From positions 1-64,000 of the forward strand of contig CALLBO010000066.1 of NCBI GenBank assembly GCA_937998875.1: a stretch of 64,000 nt of DNA. Direction: 5' to 3'. Below, piece by piece: positions 7,632-16,471 of the stretch. A program made the translations under genes and the position numbers. Every line of letters begins with the position of its first letter. The stretch's first letter is position 1. Source of the stretch: an uncultured Granulosicoccaceae bacterium. Lineage in GTDB: Bacteria; Pseudomonadota; Gammaproteobacteria; Granulosicoccales; Granulosicoccaceae. A model generated the notes under the pieces. That model was not told the origin of the DNA. It saw only the letters and a program-made list of their open reading frames with translations, and searched no databases.

Positions 7632-7924
7632 ATGTCGGATTCAGAGTTCGAATGGGTCTCAAAAAAAGACAAGGCCAATGCGAAAAAGCATGTTGTTTCT
7701 TTCAGCGAGGCAAAGACCGCATTCTTTGATGAAACTGCAATGGTTATTCATGACCCATGAACATTCTGTCGAGGAGGATCGCTTTATTTTGTTAGGAATG
7801 AGCGCGTTCTGGAATATTGGTCGTTTGTCACTGGATTCGAGATAGCGAATCTGTTATTCCGATTATTTCTGCACGCCCGGCTGATAAGCGAGAGGGAACA
7901 GATTACTGGGACTATCGAGGATGA
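7632..7924 (+). pseudogene. brnT: BrnT-family toxin, frameshifted remnant
   Basis: Three reading frames must be joined to read a BrnT-like RNase toxin. FEWVSKKDKANAKKHVVSF leads into a stop near 7760. The next frame gives EHSVEEDRFILLGMSAFW. The third gives ILVVCHWIRDSESV and IPIISARPADKRE to the stop at 7922. Each block matches the BrnT plan: FEWD..KA..N..KH, then the HS...R..LLG strand, then ISAR...R.ER. The final stop overlaps the next start as ATGA, so the original toxin-antitoxin coupling is still visible. The toxin is almost certainly dead. Confidence 0.78.
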
Positions 7925-8150
7925 GAGATCACTACGTTTTTTCAAAAACGAAGGGCAAGAACAACCTTTATACTAATCACCTAAAACAGCCGGTGACAAT
8001 GCGCTTGGACAAAGATACTGTTGCTTATTAAAGTCATTGGCGGAGCCAATGGGCATTCCTTATCAAAGTTTAATTAATTTGTATTTACGGGATTGTGCTT
8101 TAAATGAAGGGACGCTCGAAATCAAATGGGTGGCGGTCGAAAAGAAATAA
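7921..8150 (+). pseudogene. brnA: BrnA-family antitoxin, frameshifted remnant
   Basis: The first frame starts MRDHYVFSKTKGKNN and continues KQPVTMRLDKDTVAY to a stop at 8029-8031. Adding one base there restores SLAEPMGIPYQSLINLYLRD and then IKWVAVEKK to the stop at 8148. This is the BrnA/CopG-like ribbon-helix-helix pattern, with RLD..T and the IPYQ.LIN.YLRD helix. A single T is probably missing from a run near 8028. It sits directly behind the broken toxin, so both partners are lost. Confidence 0.8.
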
Positions 8151-8399
8151 ATCATAAGAGTATGTTCGATGTCTAACAACGCTCTTGCGTGGCGAGGACT
8201 AGTGCCAAAGTGTTTCATAATACGTATCGCCCATATAATAGGGTTCTTATCCAAGTATCAAGCAGTTTGTCTTGAGCTGCTTTGCGACACTGTGTTTGCA
8301 ACACGAATCCAAAGTTACACTGATCGTACCTCGATAGTAACTCATTTGGATCTCATGCAACGTGCGGCCAAAACTCGATAGCTATCGCGCAGAGATGAC
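8151..8399. other. Array remnant without a gene
   Basis: A GTCTAAC heptamer at 8171-8177, just after the antitoxin remnant, matches the R'' box of the attC at 8400 exactly. It may be the left piece of a broken attC. No R' partner and no gene are seen in this stretch. Confidence 0.3.
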
Positions 8400-8499
8400 G
8401 TCTAACAGAACGTTGTAATGGACAGTTGCACACGAACGAGAACCCGGCTACGCCAGAACCTTCGTCCGTGCGCAACTGCCGCTTAACTCGGTGTTAGAC
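8400..8499 (+). other. attC recombination site 8 (last in the array)
   Basis: R'' GTCTAAC (8400-8406) and R' GTTAGAC (8493-8499) are exact complements. Inner arms CAGTTGCACACGAACGA and TCGTCCGTGCGCAACTG pair well. It is the rightmost complete attC in the window. Confidence 0.9.
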
Positions 8500-8838
8500 G
8501 TGCCAATCACACACTTTGTTGTACCATGAGATACAACGCTGTATGGGAGCGTACGGCCATTGGCGGACGTTAAACTGGGATAGAAATAGTGAGCGTTTGG
8601 GCATATTTCAAATGGCGACTGTTAAGAAAAAAGAAGCACGACCGAGTACTTAAAGATCTTAGTTTGACAAACGGCGAATTTGCTAGTAGTTTTTGCAGAA
8701 GGCCAACACAGCCTGCCGCTCGCAACCTATATGGTTCGGTCAATGTGTTCTAATCAATCTTTTTCATCCTTGTGGCTAGCGGGTCACTGGCAATGCGAGC
8801 ACCAGAAAGTTACCCGCACCTGCACAGGTTGAAAATCA
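8500..8838 (+). other. Region after the last attC; one weak small frame
   Basis: About 340 bases. A 54-codon frame starts at GTG 8589 and ends at 8753; it encodes a very basic N-terminal part and LTNGEF, which loosely recalls small DUF1127/DUF6455-type proteins. There is no good ribosome binding site. Otherwise nothing is seen. Confidence 0.25.
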
Positions 8839-9801
8839 ATGAAATCGACAAGTGAAGTGAAAGCTCGCGCGGTCAAACTGCGTGATGTGCTGCGTGTTAT
8901 GGGTCACCAACTCAAACACACAGAGTCCCTGGAAGTGCTTTCAAAGATCGAAGGATATCCGAACTGGAATACGTATGCAGCGGAATTATCCAAGGGACAA
9001 CAAAAAGCCGAACGTCATTCTAATGATAAAAACACACGGATAGCTCTTTCGCCTGATCACACTTTCAGTATTGATAGGTCAGATTCAGAGATTTTAAAAA
9101 TAGCTGACCCTATCAGGCAAGATGTAATTGATGGTGCTAATGCTAAAGATTGGAAGCTACACTCAAGAAATTTACCCAAGGATATTATTGAGAATGACGA
9201 AATAAGAAAAGACGTAGAAAGACAGTGGCGTGAAGCTGAACTTGCGTCGTCCCCATGTACAGCAATTTCGCGTGAGTCCAGGTTTATTGGGATAATTCGT
9301 AAGAACGAATTTATAGATGTACTGTGGAAACAAAAAAACACCAAATCCGATGAAGAACATGTTCTTAGAATAGTATTAAAAGATATTGATGGGGAACTTA
9401 AGCAAATTGGAGCATTGCTATCGTCAGCCGGGGATAAGAGGGCGATCAATAGTCCGAATGATTTTCCAGAAAAGATCTTCACACTGGTAAACATGATTTT
9501 TACTGAAGCCATTCGAAAAGGCGCATCTGACATACGCATTGAGCCAGCTGAACATAAAACGTATTTTCGACACACCATAGATGGTGTAGTTTCTGAACTT
9601 CTTGAGCCACCACCAGGGGCAGTTACTCAGATGATCCAACGAATCAAGTTCATGGCCAAACTCGATTTTACGGAAACACAAAAACCACAAGAAGGGAAAA
9701 TCTCTTTGATGATTGCAGGACAACCATACGAAGTGCGGGTATCGACTCTTTCTTCAGCGCATGGTGAGCAGATGGTGATGCGTTTACTGTATTCAGACTA
9801 A
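8839..9801 (+). CDS. Truncated GspE/PilB-like protein lacking the ATPase core
   Basis: This 320-residue protein has two recognisable parts. Residues 1-55 (GHQLKHTESLEVLSKIEGY, then PNWNTYAAEL) match the short helical module often found at the start of glyoxalase-superfamily and plasmid-borne proteins. Residues 205-318 match the N-terminal half of the type II secretion/type IV pilus ATPase domain: EAIRKGASDIRIEP, then RHTIDGVVSELLEPP, RIKFMAKLDFTE and VRVSTLSSAHGEQMVMRLL. The protein stops there, so the Walker A, Asp and Walker B boxes are absent. It cannot hydrolyse ATP alone; it could be a regulator or a relic. No other secretion genes are nearby. Confidence 0.7.
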   Translation: MKSTSEVKARAVKLRDVLRVMGHQLKHTESLEVLSKIEGYPNWNTYAAELSKGQQKAERHSNDKNTRIALSPDHTFSIDRSDSEILKIADPIRQDVIDGANAKDWKLHSRNLPKDIIENDEIRKDVERQWREAELASSPCTAISRESRFIGIIRKNEFIDVLWKQKNTKSDEEHVLRIVLKDIDGELKQIGALLSSAGDKRAINSPNDFPEKIFTLVNMIFTEAIRKGASDIRIEPAEHKTYFRHTIDGVVSELLEPPPGAVTQMIQRIKFMAKLDFTETQKPQEGKISLMIAGQPYEVRVSTLSSAHGEQMVMRLLYSD

Positions 9802-10039
9802 ATGAGCGAGTGTCGACTTTGGGCACTGCTCTGCCGAAACCAGCAGATTTTATTGATTTGATCTAGTTATTGTTTTTGGTGAATGGGATTCTGTCTTTGT
9901 TCGGCTAGAAGCAGCGTGACGTCTATCTATTGGACGCCAAAACAACGGTAGGCTGTGTTTACTTGACTTTCTATCTGTTCAACTGTGCAGGAGTTCATCT
10001 TATGTGATTGCAGCAGTCTCGGAGATCCTGGCAAGCGTC

Positions 10040-10648
10040 CTAATTTTTATCAGCGCGTGATGAGGATTGTAGACGGCTCAATGTGACTGGCGTGATACCG
10101 AGATAGGTGGCTATGATTTTTGCTGAAACCAAAGAGGCTATATCGGGGTATTCCCTACCGAACCTTTCCAACCGCTGAGCACCTGTTTCGGCCGCAAGGG
10201 ACCATTCTCGACGAGCACGTCTAACCAGCTCTGCCTGCAGAACCTGGTTTCCCCACCTACGCGCATTCTCATCGTTGATCATAAGGTTCATAAGTTCATA
10301 TTCTGAAAAATGAACGACGCGACTAGTTTGGATCGCTTCACAGGAGACCAGTGATCTGGTGTTTTCGCTTCGCGCTATACAGGGTGTAATCACGCAGGGT
10401 GCACTATGAAATGCCACAGTAGTCTCATTGCCTTTTACATCCAAGATGAATGATCTAAGCAATCCACTCAGTAATAGGTATTCGTTTCGATTTTCCTCAC
10501 CAGCCTGAAAAAGCGTCTCTTGTCGGTCAATTTCATGACTGCTCATCATTGGTATCAATGCTTTAAAACTATGCCCACAACCGCTCTCGATAGAATCAAT
10601 TAGCCGTATTACCGATACGGCGGTGAATTCATCGAGATTGTTTATCAT
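10040..10648 (-). CDS. Crp/Fnr-family transcription regulator
   Basis: A 202-residue protein. Residues 20-130 form the cyclic-nucleotide-binding-like beta roll (RQETLFQAGEENRNEYLLLS, then FSEYELMNLM), which here lacks clear cAMP-binding residues. A helix follows, then a short helix-turn-helix region near residues 170-195 (AKIIATYLGITPVTLSRL). Such regulators respond to small molecules or redox and switch nearby genes. The gene stands alone and diverges from the membrane protein at 10740, with about 90 bases between them, so it may control that gene. The start is an ATG at 10646-10648. Confidence 0.85.
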   Translation of the reverse strand: MINNLDEFTAVSVIRLIDSIESGCGHSFKALIPMMSSHEIDRQETLFQAGEENRNEYLLLSGLLRSFILDVKGNETTVAFHSAPCVITPCIARSENTRSLVSCEAIQTSRVVHFSEYELMNLMINDENARRWGNQVLQAELVRRARREWSLAAETGAQRLERFGREYPDIASLVSAKIIATYLGITPVTLSRLQSSSRADKN

Positions 10649-10739
10649 TTGTTAATGCCACAGTGGAGGTTGCGATAGAGAATAGCTTACAGATCTCGCA
10701 GACTCAGGAAAGTTCCAGATGAACTCTTTAGAGAGATAA

Positions 10740-11312
10740 TTGCCTTCTTTTACGTCCAATTTGCAATCAGCGGGCGCTAAGAGCCAAGGTTGGAAAATTT
10801 ACTGGGTAGTGGTTGCCGCGACGGTAACCAACTACCTGATTATGGTTCTGTGGTCTCTTCCATTGGTAAGCGAGATGGCTGGCGGTGGTGTGCCTTTTGA
10901 CATGCGCCCGAGCGGCTATTCCTTAGATGACGCTCGGGCGTTCCTTACGGCAATTACTGACGAGGGCCGCGATTTTTATCTCAATACTCAACAGTTTCTG
11001 GACTTGTTTTATCCCACGTTGATGGCGATTACGATCACAATCCCCTTGGCCCATTTGGTTCCGCGATACTGGGGATTGATATTGGCGGTGCTAGCGATTG
11101 CGGCTGGGGTCTTCGACCACCTTGAAAATAGCGCCGTAGCGGTCATGCTGCAAGTGGAGCCAGATGTGCTTACCGAAGCCATGGTCTCCACCGCAAGCAA
11201 TTGGTCATTGGCCAAGTCGATCTCGACCACTATAGCGTTGGTAGCCCTGCTGTTAGTCCTTTGCATAAAGGGCATTGCGTGGCTGAAAACTCGCCAAGCT
11301 CAAGCCGGATAA
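10740..11312 (+). CDS. Four-helix membrane protein of unknown function
   Basis: A 190-residue inner-membrane protein starting at TTG 10740, six bases behind GAGAG. Hydrophobic segments lie near residues 22-42, 95-112, 117-135 and 155-175. The first loop holds FDMRPSGYSLDDARAFL, which I take to be a conserved signature of an uncharacterised family (similar four-helix proteins exist in many proteobacteria). No catalytic residues are evident. It is divergent from the Crp/Fnr gene, which is its likely regulator by position. Confidence 0.65.
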   Translation: MPSFTSNLQSAGAKSQGWKIYWVVVAATVTNYLIMVLWSLPLVSEMAGGGVPFDMRPSGYSLDDARAFLTAITDEGRDFYLNTQQFLDLFYPTLMAITITIPLAHLVPRYWGLILAVLAIAAGVFDHLENSAVAVMLQVEPDVLTEAMVSTASNWSLAKSISTTIALVALLLVLCIKGIAWLKTRQAQAG

Positions 11313-11536
11313 CCTTAGTCCAAGACTGTTTGATACTGTCTAGCGTGTGATAATGAGCACGAGCACTCTCGTCGAGTTTGTAACACCCGGTTATAAACAT
11401 CAAACAGGTTTCGGAACGCCTGACCAACCCTTGCGGGAATTACTTGATTGGGCACAGTTTCCCCGTTCGACCGTACGGGGAGAATCGGCCAAAAGCAGAC
11501 GTAACGAAATCTCTGGAATAGTTAATAATTCAGTGT

Positions 11537-12143
11537 GTGATCTTTGATTTTGACGGGACGTTAGTAGACAGCGAAGCTCTCTGTAATCAAGCATTTTTAG
11601 ACCTTATACCTTCGATTGACGTAACCGTTGAAAAACTAGTAGAAAGCTATTCGGGCAGAAAACTGGCTTGGATATTTTCGGATATCGAGCAGCGTTTTGG
11701 CTGTAAACTCTCGCCTAAATATTGAACAGCAATACAGGAATCGTGTAGTTGAATTGTTCGATACAAACCTAGAAGCTTTTGAAGGTGTTCACAAGGCTTT
11801 AGATGAAATTTCGGTACCTATTTGTATTGCTACAAGCGCCCCAATCTGTCAAGTGGAGCCGGCCTTAACAAAAACGAATCTGGCAAATTACTTTGTAAGC
11901 AAAGTTTTTAGTTCCTATGCAATAGGATCGTGGAAGCCGGAACCGGATATATTCTTGTACGCCTCCCAGCGTATGAACGTGGCACCGCAGCACTGTTTAG
12001 TTATAGAGGATAGTGCCGCAGGGATTGAAGAGGCGGCTGCCGCTGGCATGAGCTCTATTCAATTTTGCGGCTCCAGGCAGCCATGCCATTCAAATTATAT
12101 ACATTCGTATGATGAGCTTAGTAGCTGCATATCAACTTTATAA
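11537..12143 (+). pseudogene. HAD-superfamily phosphatase, frameshifted
   Basis: The gene reads in two frames. The first (from GTG 11537) begins IFDFDGTLVDSEALCNQAF, the motif I aspartate box, and runs to LSPKY and a stop at 11725. The second picks up NIEQQYRNRVVELFD, then ICIATSAP (motif II Ser/Thr), KPEPDIFLYA (motif III Lys) and LVIEDSAAGIEEAAAAGM (motif IV acids), ending at 12143. One inserted base near 11718 would explain the switch. All motifs of a beta-phosphoglucomutase-like (subfamily IA) enzyme survive, so decay is recent or the shift is a sequencing error. Confidence 0.8.
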
Positions 12144-12799
12144 ACGTCTTCAGTGGGGACTTCCTGCCGATCGTCTATACATGACAGACCGGCATAAAAC
12201 GCCCCTAAATAGACGGCAGGGAAAATGTAGTTAGTTACAATTCCGACAATAGCACTTGGATCAGCTGATCAGTTACAGAGGTGTTGATTCGTTCTGACTT
12301 TCGAATATGAAGGAAAATATCTGGAAGCTCTGGTAGAACATTATTAATTATTTTTGTTTCAGTGCTTTGATGAGTGTTTCGTCTACTTCCCGAACTAGAA
12401 GTTGTTTTTTCATCTTCTTGCTATCTTAAACTGAATCCTGTCGATGATAGCAAATATATCAATTTGAGTGTCAGAGGTATTAAATTACGATGGGTGTCCT
12501 TTATAAGTAGCCTCACTGGCAGACCAGGTATTGTCTGTTGGGTGTCGGGCAGCGCGAATTTAAAAAAATAATGGGGTGTGATAATGTCGGTGAAAACCAG
12601 CGGAACGGTTTGTAAACATGGGCAATTCGGTGGGATAGTGTGGTCAGACCGATTGTGGCGGCTCACCAACTTGTGCTGGTGATGGCGAAAAATAGCGTTT
12701 ATGCTTCCAATACTTTGAGCTTGGGCAAAACAAGACAACGATCGTCAGTATTCAGGGTACTGAACATACAGTAAAAGAAGAACCATCTCAGGCAGCCAC
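12144..12799. other. Intergenic stretch before the lamin-tail locus, with an inverted repeat
   Basis: No gene is seen in 656 bases. An imperfect inverted repeat lies at 12161-12223 (left arm CCTGCCGATCGTCTAT, right arm ATAGACGGCAGG, with a small bulge). It may act as a terminator-like structure for the HAD gene or be the end of a lost element. The promoter of the 12800 gene should lie here, but no clear boxes stand out. Confidence 0.4.
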
Positions 12800-15700
12800 A
12801 TGTCCACTATTCCAATCGAAATTATACAACTGAACGCTAGCGGCGAAGGCCGGTATAGCATCGTTAGCGGAATAATCGAAGGTAATCTCAGCGCAGGTAT
12901 CGATATTACGGCAGATCTCTGCCATGGTATTTCTCTCGGCATTGAACCCAGTATTGTTGGTTCCATCAGCGGCCAGGCGCAAGCGCTATTGGCAGGAGTT
13001 AGTGCTGAAGGGCAAGCATCCGCAGAAGCGGGTATAAAAGCGAAAATCAGGGTAAGCCCGAATCCATTTGAAACACTTGGGGTTACGGCTGAAGGTGGTC
13101 TGTACGCTTTCGCCGCTGCCGCCGGACGCGTTGGCGTTTATCTAACACCTGAATACCTTGCAGAATATTTGCAACAGAATGCAGATGAATTAACCTCCGA
13201 CATCTTTTTGATATTCGCCGAAGAGATCAGAGCAGAAGTTGGCATCTGGGGAAAAGTCGCCGCTTCCGCTTCTATTGAAGGTCGACTTAAAGCGATATTG
13301 AATCTCGACGGTGATGACGCAGGGTTTGAAATTTCCGGTGGATTTAACGCTGGTTGGGGAGCAGGTACGGGTTGGGATTTTTATTGCGAAGCAGGATTCA
13401 ATGACCTTCGTCGTGCAATTTATCGAACATGTTTGCGCTTAAACAAAGAAGTCACCAAAACCATACAGGGAAATTCGTCCCCGGAAGCGAACGTACTTGC
13501 CAGTGCGTTTGATTTTTCATTCCCATTGACTGTTCTAATTGCCTATGATCTTGGCGTTACTGCGAAGAAAAAAGGTGCTTTACTAAAGCAACAAGATGTA
13601 CTTGGGATAGTAACCAGAAATTTCAACGAAAATCTTCAACGGTATATCTCTGATTCCTTAACCGACTGTGCAGCGAAGTGGCTTACCAGTGAATTTAGAA
13701 AGCTCACTTTGATTATTGTCAACAAAGCACTTAATGAAAGTGAAATAGTTCTGCTCGAAAGCAGAATAGACGATCTCATCAGAATAGTATCAGCTTCTGA
13801 GTTTACGGTTGATCAAATAAATCTGGGGCTATCAGCAGCAATAGAGATCATTGATCTAATCGATGAGAATCAAATCACGTCCGTTGCTCGTCCACTAACC
13901 ACTTTTTGGTTCTCTGCCATGTTGGGTTTACGTTCTCGACAGTTGCTCGATGGTGTTAGCACAAGTGTCAGTGCTGGAAGCTCGTTAACCGGGTCGGCAG
14001 GTGCAGGCTTAAGTCTGGACATTTTGAGTGAACCGCCGCAGCTTGTTATTAATGAGGTGAATGCAACACTGGGTGAGAACGTAACCCAGGTCGATATCGG
14101 AACGGCCGTGGACTATTTAGTCGAAATAGGTGCCGCAAGTACGCTTGCTCAATATTCTCCTGAGTTTGAAGATTTTCGTTTAAAACTGGAAAGCTCATTT
14201 GGGCTAACCGCAGGTGATATTGTTGAAGACGTGGTTCGCTCGGTAGCTGGCATTGGCACCTTGAGTGAATTAAATAGCTATGCTGCGTTGAAGCAATTTA
14301 TCCAACAAGACTTACTGCGAGATAGTGTGCAGGGTCAACTTCTACCAATGGCGAAAGCGGCTGCACTCACAAACAATGACGACACATTGCATGAATACAT
14401 TCAGGATGTAGTTGAACCATGCACTGCGCTTGTTTCTGAATTTATATTTGCAAAGATGGATGACATTGTCCTCGGCGACGTCAACTCATTTGATGATGCG
14501 GCATTTAATGCGTTGTTAAGCAACATCACCGGCGGTTGTGGAACCGTTGTCTATCAAGTTCTCGCTCGTAATTTTGCGTTTTTTGACCGAGTAGTCACTG
14601 AGTTTATGTTGGAAAGTGCTCACGAAGGTTTTACTGAGATGCAGCAAACATTCAGCGTCCCGGAGCATCAATACTTTCAGATGAGTCGCGAAGTTCTCGA
14701 GACATACCTGCCAGGAAATCCAAACCTAGCACCTCATTCCGAAGCGTTAACGACACTGCTCGGGGAAATCGCTACTGCCTACGCAGAAATGACTGGTCCA
14801 GAGATATTCACACCGGAACGGCTCCAGAATATATATGAATTAAAACGGGATATCCTGCTATCGATAAGTGGTGATTTCGAGGACCGCAGCGCCAATGCGC
14901 TTGAGGCTTTGGTGGATGATGTTATTGATTGCCTGCATATTCCCGATCTGGACAAGATGCAGGAACTGGCGAATTTAATATTCCAAATTCAATCAGAGTG
15001 TTTTGACGCAGTGAGAGACCGAATGACACCCGCACTCGCAGCGTTCTATCTGGCTATTACGCAAGCCGAACTGAACAACTTGCGTTCATTGTTAGATCAA
15101 TGGATTAATGATCGTCGCGAAGATGCCAACGATACTGCAGCAGTATTTGCCGAATTTGCAGAATGGTTTAACGAAAATATTCTCGTACCGCTGGAAGCAT
15201 TAGCAAATGAGCTTGGTGATAACCTGGCGGCTCTGCGGGCTCAGTTTCTGGGTGGTTGGGCTGCAATCGCAAAGGGTGCTGTGCGCAACCAGGCTGAAAG
15301 TATAATTACTGCCAATTTGCCCCAGGTAGGACACCCAGCGGCGATTGCTACCTTTGCAGCAACACAATGGCTTGTAATTAACCCGATTTTGGACGCGGCC
15401 ATAGGGGGATTGCAGACAGTATTATCAACGTTTGAGTCTACCGTAGATGGAATTGCAGCAGGCCATGCTGGAAGTCCAGCTAGTGTAGATGATTGGATAA
15501 GCAATTTGCGCAGTGCACTGAAATCCGATTTGCAAAATATGGTGGTAGTGCCAGTTGAAGAAACGGCCGACCTGATATTGGGCGCTGTGCTCTCACCCAT
15601 TGTCAAAACGCAGTTAGAAAACTATGTTGCGAAGCTACTCGAACAGGCAGAGCTGGCACTCGATTCTCAACAAGCTGAGCAGCATCTGGAAGAGCTGCGG

Positions 15701-16471
15701 GTTGAAATGGAAGATGCCAGTCAGCAACTGGATTTGCATGAACATAAGAGCAACTTTTCAGTTACCGTGTCAAATCCACTCTCGGATGAGAACCGAATTT
15801 ACTCACCCTCGATTAAAATAACGGTTATATCGGATGGGCTTAACGATGCCATTATGTCCGAACTGGGCTCTAAACGCCTTCAATTCAGACTTAACGGCAA
15901 ATCAATTTCAAACGAATCAGAGGGATGGACGTCTTTATCGGATCAGTTGCACGTATGGTGTTGGCGTTCACCGACTGGCGACGATCTTGTAAATGGCTTA
16001 AACCTCTTTGAGATTTCTTGGATTCGAGGCTCCGAAAGAACAAAGGTCGACAGGCAAGTCACTGGTTTTCTCGTCGATAAATCCGCATTGGCAATTGGCG
16101 ATGAATTTGTAGTTTCCGTTGACGCTGATCCGCCCGGTACCGATGTTAATAGGGAAAACGTGCTATTGGAATGGAATGGTGACAAGCCACTGGATTTAAC
16201 ACACTGGACGATTCGGGACCGAGTTAATCACAAATACAAATTTCCTTCTGGCTTGGTATTGGTGGCGGGCCAGACGTTGCGTATCGTCACCGGTGGAGAC
16301 CCATCAAATGATTCAGTCGACTCGACGGCCCAAAATAAAATGTTATACATGGGACGTCGAGCTGCAATCTGGAACAACACCGGGGATCTTCTGGAACTCC
16401 TTGATGATAACGGTGTGGTTGTGTGGAGCCATGCCTATGGTGATGCGCTAGCTGCGGGAGTGTCCGCATGA
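12800..16471 (+). CDS. Giant protein with C-terminal lamin-tail domain
   Basis: The protein has 1223 residues and no signal peptide. Residues 10-150 are rich in Gly, Ala and Ser and look like repeated amphipathic strands (GISLGIEPSIVGSISGQAQA). Residues 250-980 are mostly helical and acidic, ending in a coiled-coil-like stretch (QQAEQHLEELRVEMEDASQQ, near 965). Residues 990-1095 resemble an Ig-like beta domain. Residues 1110-1215 are a lamin-tail domain: LLEWNGDKPLDLTHWTI, YKFPSGLVLVAGQTLRI, then RRAAIWNNTGDLLELLDDNG. Lamin-tail domains bind nucleic acid or surfaces and often cap secreted or conflict-system proteins. The stop overlaps the next start (ATGA). I do not know the full-length family. 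Confidence 0.75.
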   Translation: MSTIPIEIIQLNASGEGRYSIVSGIIEGNLSAGIDITADLCHGISLGIEPSIVGSISGQAQALLAGVSAEGQASAEAGIKAKIRVSPNPFETLGVTAEGGLYAFAAAAGRVGVYLTPEYLAEYLQQNADELTSDIFLIFAEEIRAEVGIWGKVAASASIEGRLKAILNLDGDDAGFEISGGFNAGWGAGTGWDFYCEAGFNDLRRAIYRTCLRLNKEVTKTIQGNSSPEANVLASAFDFSFPLTVLIAYDLGVTAKKKGALLKQQDVLGIVTRNFNENLQRYISDSLTDCAAKWLTSEFRKLTLIIVNKALNESEIVLLESRIDDLIRIVSASEFTVDQINLGLSAAIEIIDLIDENQITSVARPLTTFWFSAMLGLRSRQLLDGVSTSVSAGSSLTGSAGAGLSLDILSEPPQLVINEVNATLGENVTQVDIGTAVDYLVEIGAASTLAQYSPEFEDFRLKLESSFGLTAGDIVEDVVRSVAGIGTLSELNSYAALKQFIQQDLLRDSVQGQLLPMAKAAALTNNDDTLHEYIQDVVEPCTALVSEFIFAKMDDIVLGDVNSFDDAAFNALLSNITGGCGTVVYQVLARNFAFFDRVVTEFMLESAHEGFTEMQQTFSVPEHQYFQMSREVLETYLPGNPNLAPHSEALTTLLGEIATAYAEMTGPEIFTPERLQNIYELKRDILLSISGDFEDRSANALEALVDDVIDCLHIPDLDKMQELANLIFQIQSECFDAVRDRMTPALAAFYLAITQAELNNLRSLLDQWINDRREDANDTAAVFAEFAEWFNENILVPLEALANELGDNLAALRAQFLGGWAAIAKGAVRNQAESIITANLPQVGHPAAIATFAATQWLVINPILDAAIGGLQTVLSTFESTVDGIAAGHAGSPASVDDWISNLRSALKSDLQNMVVVPVEETADLILGAVLSPIVKTQLENYVAKLLEQAELALDSQQAEQHLEELRVEMEDASQQLDLHEHKSNFSVTVSNPLSDENRIYSPSIKITVISDGLNDAIMSELGSKRLQFRLNGKSISNESEGWTSLSDQLHVWCWRSPTGDDLVNGLNLFEISWIRGSERTKVDRQVTGFLVDKSALAIGDEFVVSVDADPPGTDVNRENVLLEWNGDKPLDLTHWTIRDRVNHKYKFPSGLVLVAGQTLRIVTGGDPSNDSVDSTAQNKMLYMGRRAAIWNNTGDLLELLDDNGVVVWSHAYGDALAAGVSA

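Noticed and set aside
11347-11547. 66-codon frame before the HAD gene
   Set aside because: No ribosome binding site, no family, composition like noise; it overlaps the HAD start.
15241-15606. Long minus-strand frame inside the lamin-tail gene
   Set aside because: It is a shadow of a strong plus-strand gene without its own start signals.
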